The notes below the pieces were generated by a model that saw nothing but the letters and a program-made list of their open reading frames with translations, did not search any database and was not told the origin of the DNA. A stretch of DNA of 64,000 nucleotides from Pseudomonas ovata (GTDB taxonomy: Bacteria > Pseudomonadota > Gammaproteobacteria > Pseudomonadales > Pseudomonadaceae): assembly GCF_003131185.1 (NCBI RefSeq), contig NZ_QFFU01000028.1, positions 26,125-90,124 on the forward strand, written 5' to 3'. The position numbers were made by a program, and so were the translations under genes. The stretch's first letter is position 1; every line of letters begins with the position of its first letter. This document shows, piece after piece, positions 27,682 to 36,864 of this stretch.

Positions 27682-27772
27682 TGCAATTGGCCCTGTCAAA
27701 TGATGCGTTAATGGCTCTTACCAAGAACCAATAGCCTGCCTAGGATTTACCTGCCCGCCAAGGAGAATCCAC

Positions 27773-28396
27773 ATGTACATCCCAGCCGCGTTCAAAGACG
27801 ACGACCTGCACAGCCAATGGCAGCAGATCGACCAGTGTCGCCTGGCCTTACTGGTGACCGATGGCGAGTCCGGCCTGCAAGCCACCCACTTGCCCTTGCT
27901 GCTGCGCCGCGACCAAGGCCCGCATGGCACCCTTTATGGCCACCTGGCCAAGGCCAATCCCCAAGGCCGCGAACTGACCGGTGAGCGTGAAGTGATGCTG
28001 GTGTTTGCAGGCCATGATGCCTACGTCAGCCCGTCGCTCTACCCCAGCAAGGCCGAACACGGCAAAGCGGTGCCCACCTGGAATTACCTGGCCGTCCACG
28101 TGTGGGGCCGACCGCAACTGATGACAGAGCGGGCCGACTTGCGCCAACTGGTGGGCGCACTGAGCGAACGCCACGAGGCCGGCCGCGCCGCGCCGTGGTC
28201 CATCGACGATGCGCCGGCCGACTACATCGACAAGATGCTGGGCGCCATCACCGGTTTCGCCCTGCCCATCGAGCGCCTGCTGGGCAAGCGCAAGCTCAGC
28301 CAGAACCGCAGCGCCGCCGACATCCAGGGCGTGCGCGACGGCCTGGCGGCCAGTCAGGACCCGCACGACCAACACATTGCCCGCTTGATGAGTTAA
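27773..28396 (+). CDS. FMN-binding negative transcriptional regulator, PaiB family
   Basis: 207 residues. PaiB-like split-barrel flavoprotein: the start MYIPAAFKDDD, the segment ATHLPLLL, the FAGHDAYVSPSLYPSK stretch and PTWNYLAVHVWG are typical. In Bacillus subtilis paiB lies beside an acetyltransferase gene (paiA) and is linked to repression of sporulation and degradative enzyme genes. Here it is followed after 10 bp by an acetyltransferase gene, giving the same pairing. AAGGAGA lies upstream of the ATG. The MocR gene is divergent and may regulate it. Confidence 0.92.
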   Translation: MYIPAAFKDDDLHSQWQQIDQCRLALLVTDGESGLQATHLPLLLRRDQGPHGTLYGHLAKANPQGRELTGEREVMLVFAGHDAYVSPSLYPSKAEHGKAVPTWNYLAVHVWGRPQLMTERADLRQLVGALSERHEAGRAAPWSIDDAPADYIDKMLGAITGFALPIERLLGKRKLSQNRSAADIQGVRDGLAASQDPHDQHIARLMS

Positions 28397-28406
28397 GGAC
28401 GCCCCA

Positions 28407-28853
28407 ATGACCGATCTACAGATTCGCCCCGTCAGCCCCCAGGACCACGCGGCCTGGCTGGCGCTGTGGCAGGCCTACCTGCGCTTCTACCAGACCGAAC
28501 TGAGCGACGAGGTCAGCGCCTCGACCTGGCAACGCCTGCTCGATGAACAGGAACCGACCCACGCCGCCCTGGCCTGGCAAGGTGCTCAGGCCGTGGGCCT
28601 GGTCAATTTCATCTTTCACCGCTCCAACTGGAGCATCGAAGACGCCTGTTATTTGCAGGACCTGTTCGTCGACCCGCACCAACGCGGCACCGGCGTCGGT
28701 CGACACTTGATCGAATACGTCTATGCCCGTGCCCAGGAACAAGGCAGCCGCAAGGTGCACTGGCTGACCCACGAAACTAATGCCACGGCGATCCGGTTGT
28801 ACGAACGGATTGCAGAACGTGCCGGTTTCATTCAATTTCGCAAAACGCTCTGA
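28407..28853 (+). CDS. GNAT-family N-acetyltransferase
   Basis: 148 residues, a single GNAT domain. The acetyl-CoA binding motif A is YLQDLFVDPHQRGTGVGRHL (R/Q-x-x-G-x-G/A as QRGTGVGRH), and motif B is VHWLTHETNATAIRLYERI. The acceptor is unknown; its place after a paiB-like gene suggests a polyamine or other small amine (inference). It ends 16 bp before the next acetyltransferase gene, so the three genes probably form one transcript. Confidence 0.9.
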   Translation: MTDLQIRPVSPQDHAAWLALWQAYLRFYQTELSDEVSASTWQRLLDEQEPTHAALAWQGAQAVGLVNFIFHRSNWSIEDACYLQDLFVDPHQRGTGVGRHLIEYVYARAQEQGSRKVHWLTHETNATAIRLYERIAERAGFIQFRKTL

Positions 28854-28869
28854 CTTCAGGATCGCCGTC

Positions 28870-29547
28870 ATGTCCGATGCCCCGCTGAACTGGCAACCCG
28901 CCACCCTGCCGACCGTCCAGCCCCTGGAAGGCCGCTTCATTCGCCTGGAAAAACTCGACCCGGCACGCCACGGCGATGACCTGTGGAACGCGCTGGAAGG
29001 CCCGGGCTCTGACCGCGCGCTCTGGAACTATCTGCCTTATGGCCCCTTCCAGGCCCGCAGCGACTTCGACGCCTGGCTGCAACGCCATGCGCAGGACAGC
29101 GACCCGTGGTTCTACAGTGTGGTCGACCAGGCCACCGGCAAGGTCGAAGGCGTGATCAGCCTGATGTCGATCGTGGCCGCCCATGGCCGCATCGAGATCG
29201 GCCATGTCACCTTTGGCGCCGCCATGCAGCGCACGCCCAAGAGCACCGAGGCCATTTACCTGCTGGCGCGCGAAGCCTTCGCCCTGGGCAACCGCCGCCT
29301 GGAATGGAAATGCAACGCCAACAACGCCCGCTCCCTGAGGGCCGCCGAGCGCCTGGGGTTCAGCTTCGAAGGGATTTTCCGCCAGCACATGGTGGTCAAG
29401 GGCGTTAACCGCGACACAGCCTGGTTCTCGATCCTCGACCGTGAATGGCCGGCCGTGCAACAGGCCTTCGAGCATTGGCTGTCGCTGGACAACTTTGCCG
29501 ACGGACGCCAGCTGAAAACGCTGGAAGCCCTGCGCGCCGACGCCTGA
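28870..29547 (+). CDS. RimJ/RimL-type GNAT acetyltransferase
   Basis: 225 residues, a GNAT of the ribosomal-protein-acetyltransferase-like group. Landmarks are LEGRFIRLEKLDPARHGDDL at the start, IEIGHVTFGAAMQRTPKSTE and the C-terminal RRLEWKCNANNARSLRAAERLGF. These enzymes acetylate small molecules or protein N-termini. AGGA lies about eight bases upstream of the ATG at 28870. It is the last gene of the paiB cluster and converges on the hipB gene, with 15 bp between the stop codons. Confidence 0.88.
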   Translation: MSDAPLNWQPATLPTVQPLEGRFIRLEKLDPARHGDDLWNALEGPGSDRALWNYLPYGPFQARSDFDAWLQRHAQDSDPWFYSVVDQATGKVEGVISLMSIVAAHGRIEIGHVTFGAAMQRTPKSTEAIYLLAREAFALGNRRLEWKCNANNARSLRAAERLGFSFEGIFRQHMVVKGVNRDTAWFSILDREWPAVQQAFEHWLSLDNFADGRQLKTLEALRADA

Positions 29548-29562
29548 CCGTCGACTCAAGCG

Positions 29563-29841
29563 TCAGCTGATCTGCCGCTGACGCCTGACCACCCCCATCT
29601 GCAAGCCAAAGGGCCGGAACACCGCATTCAGGGACTTGAGTGTCGGGTTACCCTCGCCCTGCTCGATCTGGATCAGGGTGCGCACCGAAATCCGGCACAA
29701 CTGCGCATAGTCACTCTGGAGCATGCCCGCGCCTTCCACGCGCAGGCGCTTCACCGCCTGGCCCAGTTGCAGGCTGCCATCGGCAATGCCTTGCCGGACG
29801 CTTTCGATCAGCAATATACGGGCATCGATGGACAGGGTCAT
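29563..29841 (-). CDS. hipB: HipB-like XRE-family antitoxin/regulator
   Basis: 92 residues. A central helix-turn-helix of XRE type is visible: SDYAQLCRISVRTLIQIEQGEGNPTLKSLN (core ISVRTLIQIEQGEGNPTL), followed by a short C-terminal strand region. The start ATG overlaps the hipA stop by four bases (ATGA type), so the two are translationally coupled and hipB is the second gene. In E. coli the order is hipB-hipA. It presumably binds the three palindromes upstream of hipA and neutralises HipA. Confidence 0.85.
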   Translation of the reverse strand: MTLSIDARILLIESVRQGIADGSLQLGQAVKRLRVEGAGMLQSDYAQLCRISVRTLIQIEQGEGNPTLKSLNAVFRPFGLQMGVVRRQRQIS

Positions 29842-31163
29842 GACAGGTCCCAGTGGCGTAGACGTTGGTCCAGGCCGCCCAAGGCAATGGCCGGATGGTT
29901 GAAGACGGCAGGCGGCAAGCCATCGTCACGCAGACTATCCGGCAACGCCCGCAAGACCTCTGCATCCTGACGCAAGCGCTCGAAGGCTCGTTCCGGATCG
30001 AGAATGCCACTGAGCGCCTGGCAGGCCGCACGCCAGTCAACATCACCGGCACGTTCGATGGGCCTGGGCCACTTGGTCGTACGGGTCACGCCTTCGGCGT
30101 CCATGACCATGGGCGCCAGGTCATAGATCGGGGCCAGCCGCCAGGCATTGTCCTGCCGAATGATCGCAGTGTTGCGGCCATGATTGTCCGAATTGCCCAG
30201 AATCTTGTTGATCAGGTCACGGCGCAGGTAATCGGCCACCAGTTCAGGCACCTCGACCTGTTGCCCGGCCTGCGCCCACAGGGCGACCAGACGCTCGATG
30301 ACCTGCACATGGTCCATCGGGCTGCCCGGCACGGTCACCCCGGCCAGCGAATACATCGACTCGACTGCCAGGCGCTCGACACCTTGCGCCGTGACACGCC
30401 GATCAAAACGCCTCATCCACAGGCTCGGCTTGCCGGCCTGCTCCAGTGCCATGTCGGCCGTGGCTACGGTCTCGATGCCCAGTGCCTGTAACGCGCGGTA
30501 GTACAGGAACTCAGCATGCAAAATGACCTGATCATTGTTCAGGGCCTGATTGCGCGCGAACTTGATAAACCAGTGCGCTTGCGCCTGCTCATCGGCCAGC
30601 ACGGCATCGGGATACAACCGTCCGTTCACGTCTTGGGTCATCAGCAATTTTGGCGCCTCACCCCCGGCCCCGGTCGCCCCGCCAATTGCCGCCCCCTGCT
30701 CATGGGCATATTCAAGAAAGCGCTGATCGCGGCTGATCACATCCTGGCGGGTAAACCCCAAGGGGTCATCCTCTTGCAACGCCTCGACCGACTCCTTGAT
30801 ACGCAGATGCCCGATGGGCGCTGGCGTGCTGCGCCCCAGCAGGTACAGGTCGTCGCTCATGCCCTCCGGTTTCTGCAGACCGAAGAACTTCATCAGGAAG
30901 CGCTTGGCCGCACCGGCCGGCGCGATGTCATGCAGGAATGCCGGCGCATGGCTGAACAACAGCGGCTCGAAATCCAACGGCAAACGCGCGCTGACCGCCT
31001 TGGCAAAGGGCGTTTCGAACGCTTGCGGATGAGCATGCACGTAGGCGGACTTATAGGCGATACGGCACGGACTGCCAAAGCCCTTGGCAGGGTCACTGAA
31101 GGACAGGCTCATGGCGTCCTGCCAGGCACCGTCGGTAAACAGCTGAAGCGTAAGGTTATACAT
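29838..31163 (-). CDS. hipA: HipA-family Ser/Thr kinase toxin
   Basis: 441 residues, the usual length. The kinase parts are present: a glycine-rich loop GGATGAGGEAPK at 161-172, the ATP lysine in HWFIKFARN (K201), the catalytic loop NSDNHGRN at 324-331 with D326, and the metal-binding YDLAP with D348. So the enzyme looks catalytically intact. HipA kinases phosphorylate proteins such as glutamyl-tRNA synthetase and induce growth arrest. The E. coli autophosphorylation serine is not at the matching place; a threonine, T164, stands there. It is the first gene of a two-gene unit with hipB, and operators lie directly upstream of the ATG. Confidence 0.88.
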   Translation of the reverse strand: MYNLTLQLFTDGAWQDAMSLSFSDPAKGFGSPCRIAYKSAYVHAHPQAFETPFAKAVSARLPLDFEPLLFSHAPAFLHDIAPAGAAKRFLMKFFGLQKPEGMSDDLYLLGRSTPAPIGHLRIKESVEALQEDDPLGFTRQDVISRDQRFLEYAHEQGAAIGGATGAGGEAPKLLMTQDVNGRLYPDAVLADEQAQAHWFIKFARNQALNNDQVILHAEFLYYRALQALGIETVATADMALEQAGKPSLWMRRFDRRVTAQGVERLAVESMYSLAGVTVPGSPMDHVQVIERLVALWAQAGQQVEVPELVADYLRRDLINKILGNSDNHGRNTAIIRQDNAWRLAPIYDLAPMVMDAEGVTRTTKWPRPIERAGDVDWRAACQALSGILDPERAFERLRQDAEVLRALPDSLRDDGLPPAVFNHPAIALGGLDQRLRHWDLS

Positions 31164-31171
31164 GCCTGATC

Positions 31172-31269
31172 TGCACTTTAATGCACCTGACCGCCGATTG
31201 AGCCGAGACTTTCTGCACTATAGTGCATTTTTTAGGGTTTGGACCGCCCATAGAGTGCATTTTAATGCA
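31172..31269 (-). promoter_or_regulatory. Three phased palindromic operators upstream of hipA
   Basis: Three 14-bp palindromes of the form TGCAnTnTAnTGCA occur at 31172-31185 (TGCACTTTAATGCA), 31214-31227 (TGCACTATAGTGCA) and 31256-31269 (TGCATTTTAATGCA on the plus strand). The start-to-start spacing is exactly 42 bp twice, four helical turns. The first is nine bases from the hipA ATG. They are the likely autoregulatory sites for HipB or the HipA-HipB complex. Confidence 0.75.
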
Positions 31270-31290
31270 GACCGGTTTTTTCACGCCCAT

Positions 31291-31317
31291 AAAAAAAGGG
31301 GAGCTACTACGCTCCCC
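31291..31317 (-). terminator. Rho-independent terminator of the pyruvate carboxylase operon
   Basis: GGGGAGC (31298-31304) pairs with GCTCCCC (31311-31317) over a six-base loop, and the minus strand continues with seven T. It lies 34 bp past the oadA/pycB stop codon. Confidence 0.85.
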
Positions 31318-31351
31318 CAATGAGGTTAACCGTTGAATCTGTAAGGCGCTG

Positions 31352-33160
31352 TCAGCCTTCGATCTCGATCAGGATCTCGCCCGGGTTGACCCGGTCGCCC
31401 TTGGCCACATGGATGGCAGCGATCTTGCCGGCAATCGACGCCTGGACTTCGGTTTCCATCTTCATTGCTTCGGTGATCAATACCGCCTGGCCGACCCTGA
31501 CTGTGTCGCCTTCCTTGACCAGCACATCGACGATATTGCCCGGCATGGTGGTGCTGACATGGCCCGGCGCGCTGGCCTGGCCACGCTTGCTGCCACCACC
31601 GCCGACGAATTCGTTGAGCGGCTCGAACACCACCTCTTCAGGCATGCCGTCGATGGACAGGTAGAAGTGACGCTTGCCTTCAGCCTTGACGCCGACACCG
31701 GTGATGTCGACACGGTAGGTCTCGCCGTGTACGTCGATGACGAACTCGGTCGGTACGCCTTCACCACCGGCACGGGCCACGCTGCCGGCTTCAGGGATGG
31801 GCAGCAGCGCTTCGGGCACCAAGGTGCCAGCGGCACGTTCTTCAAGGAATTTGCGGCCAATGTCCGGGAACATGGCGTAAGTCAGCACGTCCTCTTCGGA
31901 CCTGGCCAGCCCGTCGATGTCGGCGCGCAGCTTGGTCATTTCCGGCTTGAGCAGGTCGGCAGGACGCACGTCGATCAGCTCTTCGTTGCCGATCGCCTGG
32001 CGGCGCAGTTTCTCGTCAACGGCACCCGGCGCCTTGCCGTAGCCGCCTTGCAGGTACAGCTTCACCTCGTTGGTGATGGTCTTGTAGCGCTCGCCGGCCA
32101 GCACGTTGAAGAACGCCTGGGTGCCGACGATCTGCGAAGTCGGGGTCACCAGCGGCGGGTAGCCCAGGTCCTTGCGCACCCGCGGAATCTCGGCCAGCAC
32201 TTCGCTCATGCGGCTCAGGGCGCCCTGCTCCTTGAGCTGGTTGGCCAGGTTGGAAATCATCCCGCCCGGCACCTGGTTGACCTGCACACGGGTATCGACG
32301 GCGGTGAATTCGCTTTCGAACTGGTGGTACTTCTTGCGCACCGCATAGAAGTACAGGCCGATTTCCTGCAGCAGCTCAAGGTCCAGGCCGGTGTCGAATT
32401 CGCTGCCCTTGAGCGCGGCGACCATCGACTCGGTGCCCGGGTGGCTGGTGCCCCAGGCGAAGCTGGAAATCGCGGTATCGATGTGTTCGGCGCCGTTCTC
32501 GACCGCCTTGAGCTGGCACATGGCAGCCAGGCCGGCGGTGTCATGGGAATGGATGAAGATCGGCAGCGACTGCTCGGCCTTCAGCGCCTTGACCAGCTCA
32601 CCGGTGGCGTACGGCGTCAGCAGGCCGGCCATGTCCTTGATCGCCACCGAATCGCAGCCCATCGCCTCCATCTGCCTGGCCTGGGCCACGAAGGCTTCGA
32701 TGGTGTGCACGGGGCTGGTGGTGTAGGCAATAGTGCCCTGGGCATGCTTGCCCGACGCCTTGACCGCTTCGATGGCCACGCGCAGGTTACGCACGTCGTT
32801 CATGGCATCGAAAATGCGGAACACGTCGATACCGTTGACTGCCGCCTTGGCGACGAACGCCCGCACCACGTCATCGCTGTAATGGCGGTAGCCCAGCAGG
32901 TTCTGGCCACGCAGCAGCATTTGCAGGCGGGTGTTGGGCAATGCGGCACGCAGCTGGCGCAGGCGCTCCCATGGGTCTTCCTTGAGAAAGCGCACGCAGG
33001 CGTCGAAGGTGGCGCCGCCCCAGACTTCCAGCGACCAGTAGCCGACCTTGTCGAGCTTGTCGCAGATCGGCAGCATGTCTTCGGTGCGCATGCGGGTGGC
33101 CAGCAGCGACTGGTGGGCGTCACGCAGGATGGTGTCGGTTACAAAGATCTTCTTGGACAT
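31352..33160 (-). CDS. oadA: Pyruvate carboxylase subunit B (carboxyltransferase-biotin carrier)
   Basis: 602 residues. The carboxyltransferase barrel is at residues 1-460 (TDTILRDAHQSLLATRMRTE near the start, the metal-site HSHDTAGLA, and IKDMAGLL). A C-terminal biotinyl domain carries EAMKMETEVQ with the biotin-attachment lysine. With subunit A it carboxylates pyruvate to oxaloacetate, replenishing the TCA cycle; the same family includes oxaloacetate decarboxylase alpha, but no membrane beta or gamma subunit gene is present, which supports the carboxylase role. GAGGAA precedes the ATG at 33160. It follows pycA by 11 bp. Confidence 0.94.
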   Translation of the reverse strand: MSKKIFVTDTILRDAHQSLLATRMRTEDMLPICDKLDKVGYWSLEVWGGATFDACVRFLKEDPWERLRQLRAALPNTRLQMLLRGQNLLGYRHYSDDVVRAFVAKAAVNGIDVFRIFDAMNDVRNLRVAIEAVKASGKHAQGTIAYTTSPVHTIEAFVAQARQMEAMGCDSVAIKDMAGLLTPYATGELVKALKAEQSLPIFIHSHDTAGLAAMCQLKAVENGAEHIDTAISSFAWGTSHPGTESMVAALKGSEFDTGLDLELLQEIGLYFYAVRKKYHQFESEFTAVDTRVQVNQVPGGMISNLANQLKEQGALSRMSEVLAEIPRVRKDLGYPPLVTPTSQIVGTQAFFNVLAGERYKTITNEVKLYLQGGYGKAPGAVDEKLRRQAIGNEELIDVRPADLLKPEMTKLRADIDGLARSEEDVLTYAMFPDIGRKFLEERAAGTLVPEALLPIPEAGSVARAGGEGVPTEFVIDVHGETYRVDITGVGVKAEGKRHFYLSIDGMPEEVVFEPLNEFVGGGGSKRGQASAPGHVSTTMPGNIVDVLVKEGDTVRVGQAVLITEAMKMETEVQASIAGKIAAIHVAKGDRVNPGEILIEIEG

Positions 33161-33171
33161 TATCGGGTTCC

Positions 33172-34587
<1,416 letters not shown>

Positions 34588-34815
34588 TGGCTTTTCCTCG
34601 ACCATTGGTACAGGCCTGCCGGACGGGCCGGTCGGCACTGGACTGCCCGGGGCACGGGGCAGTCGTCGCTTTGTTTTTGTAACAGCTCATGTGACGCGTC
34701 GACGCACCGCCACCCTATGCGGGATCCGCGATAAACAAAAATCAGTAAAAATTGGGTGAAGCATAAGCAAAGACTTATAGTTGAAGTCCAGGCGCCCGGA
34801 ACACAGGATCAGACC

Positions 34816-35766
34816 ATGCGTAAGTCATTGATGCGAATGACATTAAAACAATTGAGAACTTTCAATGAGGTCTGCGACCTGCGCTCGTACAGCCGCGCTG
34901 CCGAAGAAATGGCCCTGACGCAACCGGCCGTCAGCCTGCAGATGCGTCAGCTTGAAGAGCTGATCGGTCAGCCCCTGTTCGAGTACGTAGGCAAGAAGCT
35001 GTACCTGACCGAAGCCGCCGAGGCTTTGCGCCACGCCAGCCACGACATCTTTGGCCGGCTGGAAAACTTCGACATGCAGCTGTCGGACATGCAGGGCTCG
35101 CTGCAAGGCCAGCTTAAACTGGCCATCGAGTCGAGTTGCAAATACTTCATCCCGCACTTGTTTGCCGCCTTCAAACGGCAATACCCGGAAGTCAGCCTGG
35201 CACTGGCGGTGGTCAATCGTGCGCAGATTATTCGGCGTCTGGCCGACAACCGCGACGATCTGGTGGTGATGTCGATGGTGCCGCAGGACATGGACCTGGA
35301 GTTTCTGCCCTTTCTCAATAACCCGATCGTGGCCGTGGCACCCAGCGATCACGCGTTATGCGGGCAGCCACAATTGACCCTCAAGGACCTGGAGCCCTGG
35401 CCGCTGCTGGTGCGCGAGAACGGCTCGGGCACGCGCAAGGCCTGCGAGGAGTATTTCAAGGAAAAGCACGTGCATTTCGACCAGACCCTGGAGGTGTCGT
35501 CCAGCGAGGCCCAGCGCGAATGCGTGGTCGCCGGCCTGGGGCTGGCCATGCTGACCCGGCACGCAGTCAGCGCCGAGCTGGCCGCCGGCACGCTGACCGA
35601 GCTGCCGGTGGCCGAATTGCCGCTGTACCGCAGCTGGTGCGTGGTTCAGGCTCGCGACAAGCGCCTGTCGCCAGTCGCCCATGCGTTCCTGAACTTCATC
35701 CGCACCGAGCGGGCGCAGATCAGCCGGCTGGTCGAGCGCTTCGACGGTCGCCGGCAGACGGGCTGA
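34816..35766 (+). CDS. LysR-family regulator divergent from pyruvate carboxylase
   Basis: 316 residues. The N-terminal HTH has SYSRAAEEMALTQPAVSLQM, followed by a CysB/CbbR-like effector domain. It is divergent from pycA with a 228-bp region between them, so it is a likely regulator of pycAB in response to carbon metabolites (inference). I chose the ATG at 34816, with AGGAT upstream, over an in-frame ATG 20 codons earlier. Its last 47 bp overlap the convergent small gene at 35720. Confidence 0.92.
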   Translation: MRKSLMRMTLKQLRTFNEVCDLRSYSRAAEEMALTQPAVSLQMRQLEELIGQPLFEYVGKKLYLTEAAEALRHASHDIFGRLENFDMQLSDMQGSLQGQLKLAIESSCKYFIPHLFAAFKRQYPEVSLALAVVNRAQIIRRLADNRDDLVVMSMVPQDMDLEFLPFLNNPIVAVAPSDHALCGQPQLTLKDLEPWPLLVRENGSGTRKACEEYFKEKHVHFDQTLEVSSSEAQRECVVAGLGLAMLTRHAVSAELAAGTLTELPVAELPLYRSWCVVQARDKRLSPVAHAFLNFIRTERAQISRLVERFDGRRQTG

Positions 35767-35944
35767 CCTGCCAGTGCTGGTCGGTCAGGTTGTCGACATC
35801 CAGATAGTCGGAAAGCTTCTGGTTCAGGCGCCGCTCTTCGGAGTAACTCTCGATCGCGCGACGAAACGCCATGCGCCGCTGGTCTTCCTGCTGACGGCGC
35901 GTCTTGACTGAACTGTGCTGCAAATCATCGTAATGCCGAGCCAT
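35720..35944 (-). CDS. PA3496-family small protein
   Basis: 74 residues. The segment KTRRQQEDQRRMAFRRAIES is the hallmark of the small, highly charged PA3496-type proteins of Pseudomonas, described in databases as putative envelope-integrity proteins. It has no signal peptide or membrane segment. I chose the ATG at 35942-35944 because it starts at the conserved MARHYDDL. The 3' end overlaps the LysR gene on the other strand by 47 bp. The function is not established. Confidence 0.8.
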   Translation of the reverse strand: MARHYDDLQHSSVKTRRQQEDQRRMAFRRAIESYSEERRLNQKLSDYLDVDNLTDQHWQVSPSAGDRRSARPAG

Positions 35945-36142
35945 AGCCTGTCTCCCAGTACGTTGTGCGGGATGTACAGAGTGGCGCCGGCCAATGACGA
36001 ATACGCGGCAAAAGCATGACAAGTTGATGAAAAACACCCGCCGATGCACACGAAAAAATAGATATGTAGTGCATCAACGTGATGCTCATCGGTGATTCTG
36101 GGCTGGCGGTAAAGCAACCCACTCAATCAAGGAAGATAGAAA

Positions 36143-36457
36143 GTGAGCACTCCAAGCAGAAACTGGGATATCCGCGTCGACCACACACCTGGCGTCGAGG
36201 GCCTGAAGATCTCGGGCATCGTGACCGTCCCTACACCCGCACACGAAGCAACGCTGGTGGTGACCTCCAGCCAGGGCACCACACTCACGCTGGATATCAT
36301 TGTGCAGGCAGGCAATGGCCTGGCGGCCACCGTCCTGACGGACAAGCTGCTGGACTATTTCGAGCCAGGCCCCATGAAATACAACACGGTGTCCATTCGC
36401 CATGAAGGTGAAATGGTCGTCACCGTGACTGATTTTCTGATGCAGCCCAAGCCCTGA
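36143..36457 (+). CDS. Hypothetical small protein, first of a tandem paralog pair
   Basis: 104 residues, GTG start with CAAGGAAGAT seven bases upstream. The sequence is beta-rich with alternating hydrophobics (LKISGIVTVPTPAHEATLVV, LTLDIIVQAG, EGEMVVTVTDFL) and lacks a signal peptide and cysteines. It resembles the next gene along its whole length: W-D/Q-I near the start, KxSGxVxVPTxAxxAxLVV, TLxLDI and EMVVTVT/ELVLSIT at the end. I do not recognise the family. The leader also matches that of the second gene, so a gene duplication is likely. Confidence 0.75.
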   Translation: MSTPSRNWDIRVDHTPGVEGLKISGIVTVPTPAHEATLVVTSSQGTTLTLDIIVQAGNGLAATVLTDKLLDYFEPGPMKYNTVSIRHEGEMVVTVTDFLMQPKP

Positions 36458-36496
36458 GCCGGTCAGGCATGACCCACCCCATCAAGGAAGATTGAA

Positions 36497-36814
36497 ATGA
36501 CCATTGCAACCCAACATTGGCAAATCCAGCTCGAAGATGCAGTCGGCACCAACAAGCGCGAGATCAAGGTCTCGGGCGCCGTGATGGTACCCACCTCGGC
36601 CTACCGGGCAGAACTGGTCGTGGGACCGGATCACTCCGATACCCATCTGCATCTTGATATCAAGCTGACGGAAGAGCCGGAATTCGGCGCGACCCCGCAG
36701 ATCTACAAGCCAGTGACCTTCTCTCGGTTCGACCTGATCCAGTATCAAAGCATCGCGATTTATCACGAGCGTGAACTGGTCCTGAGCATTACCGGTTTAC
36801 AGTCGAAATCCTGA
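36497..36814 (+). CDS. Hypothetical small protein, second of a tandem paralog pair
   Basis: 105 residues, ATG start with ATCAAGGAAGAT upstream, almost the same leader as the first copy. It starts 39 bp after the first paralog ends, so both are probably on one transcript that ends near the hairpin at 36836-36864. The predicted fold is the same all-beta domain, without signal peptide. The two copies share the pattern described for the first gene but have diverged strongly in the middle third. The function is unknown. Confidence 0.75.
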   Translation: MTIATQHWQIQLEDAVGTNKREIKVSGAVMVPTSAYRAELVVGPDHSDTHLHLDIKLTEEPEFGATPQIYKPVTFSRFDLIQYQSIAIYHERELVLSITGLQSKS

Positions 36815-36835
36815 TCTTCAGGGCGTAGACCAAAC

Positions 36836-36864
36836 CTGACAGCGAACCTTCGGTTCGCTGTCAG
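36836..36864. terminator. Hairpin between convergent genes
   Basis: A perfect 13-bp stem (36836-36848 with 36852-36864) closed by a three-base loop. It overlaps the RpiR stop codon. On the minus strand the sequence after the stem is GTTTGG, on the plus strand it is not T-rich, so it is a weak terminator for the RpiR gene or a bidirectional one. Confidence 0.5.
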
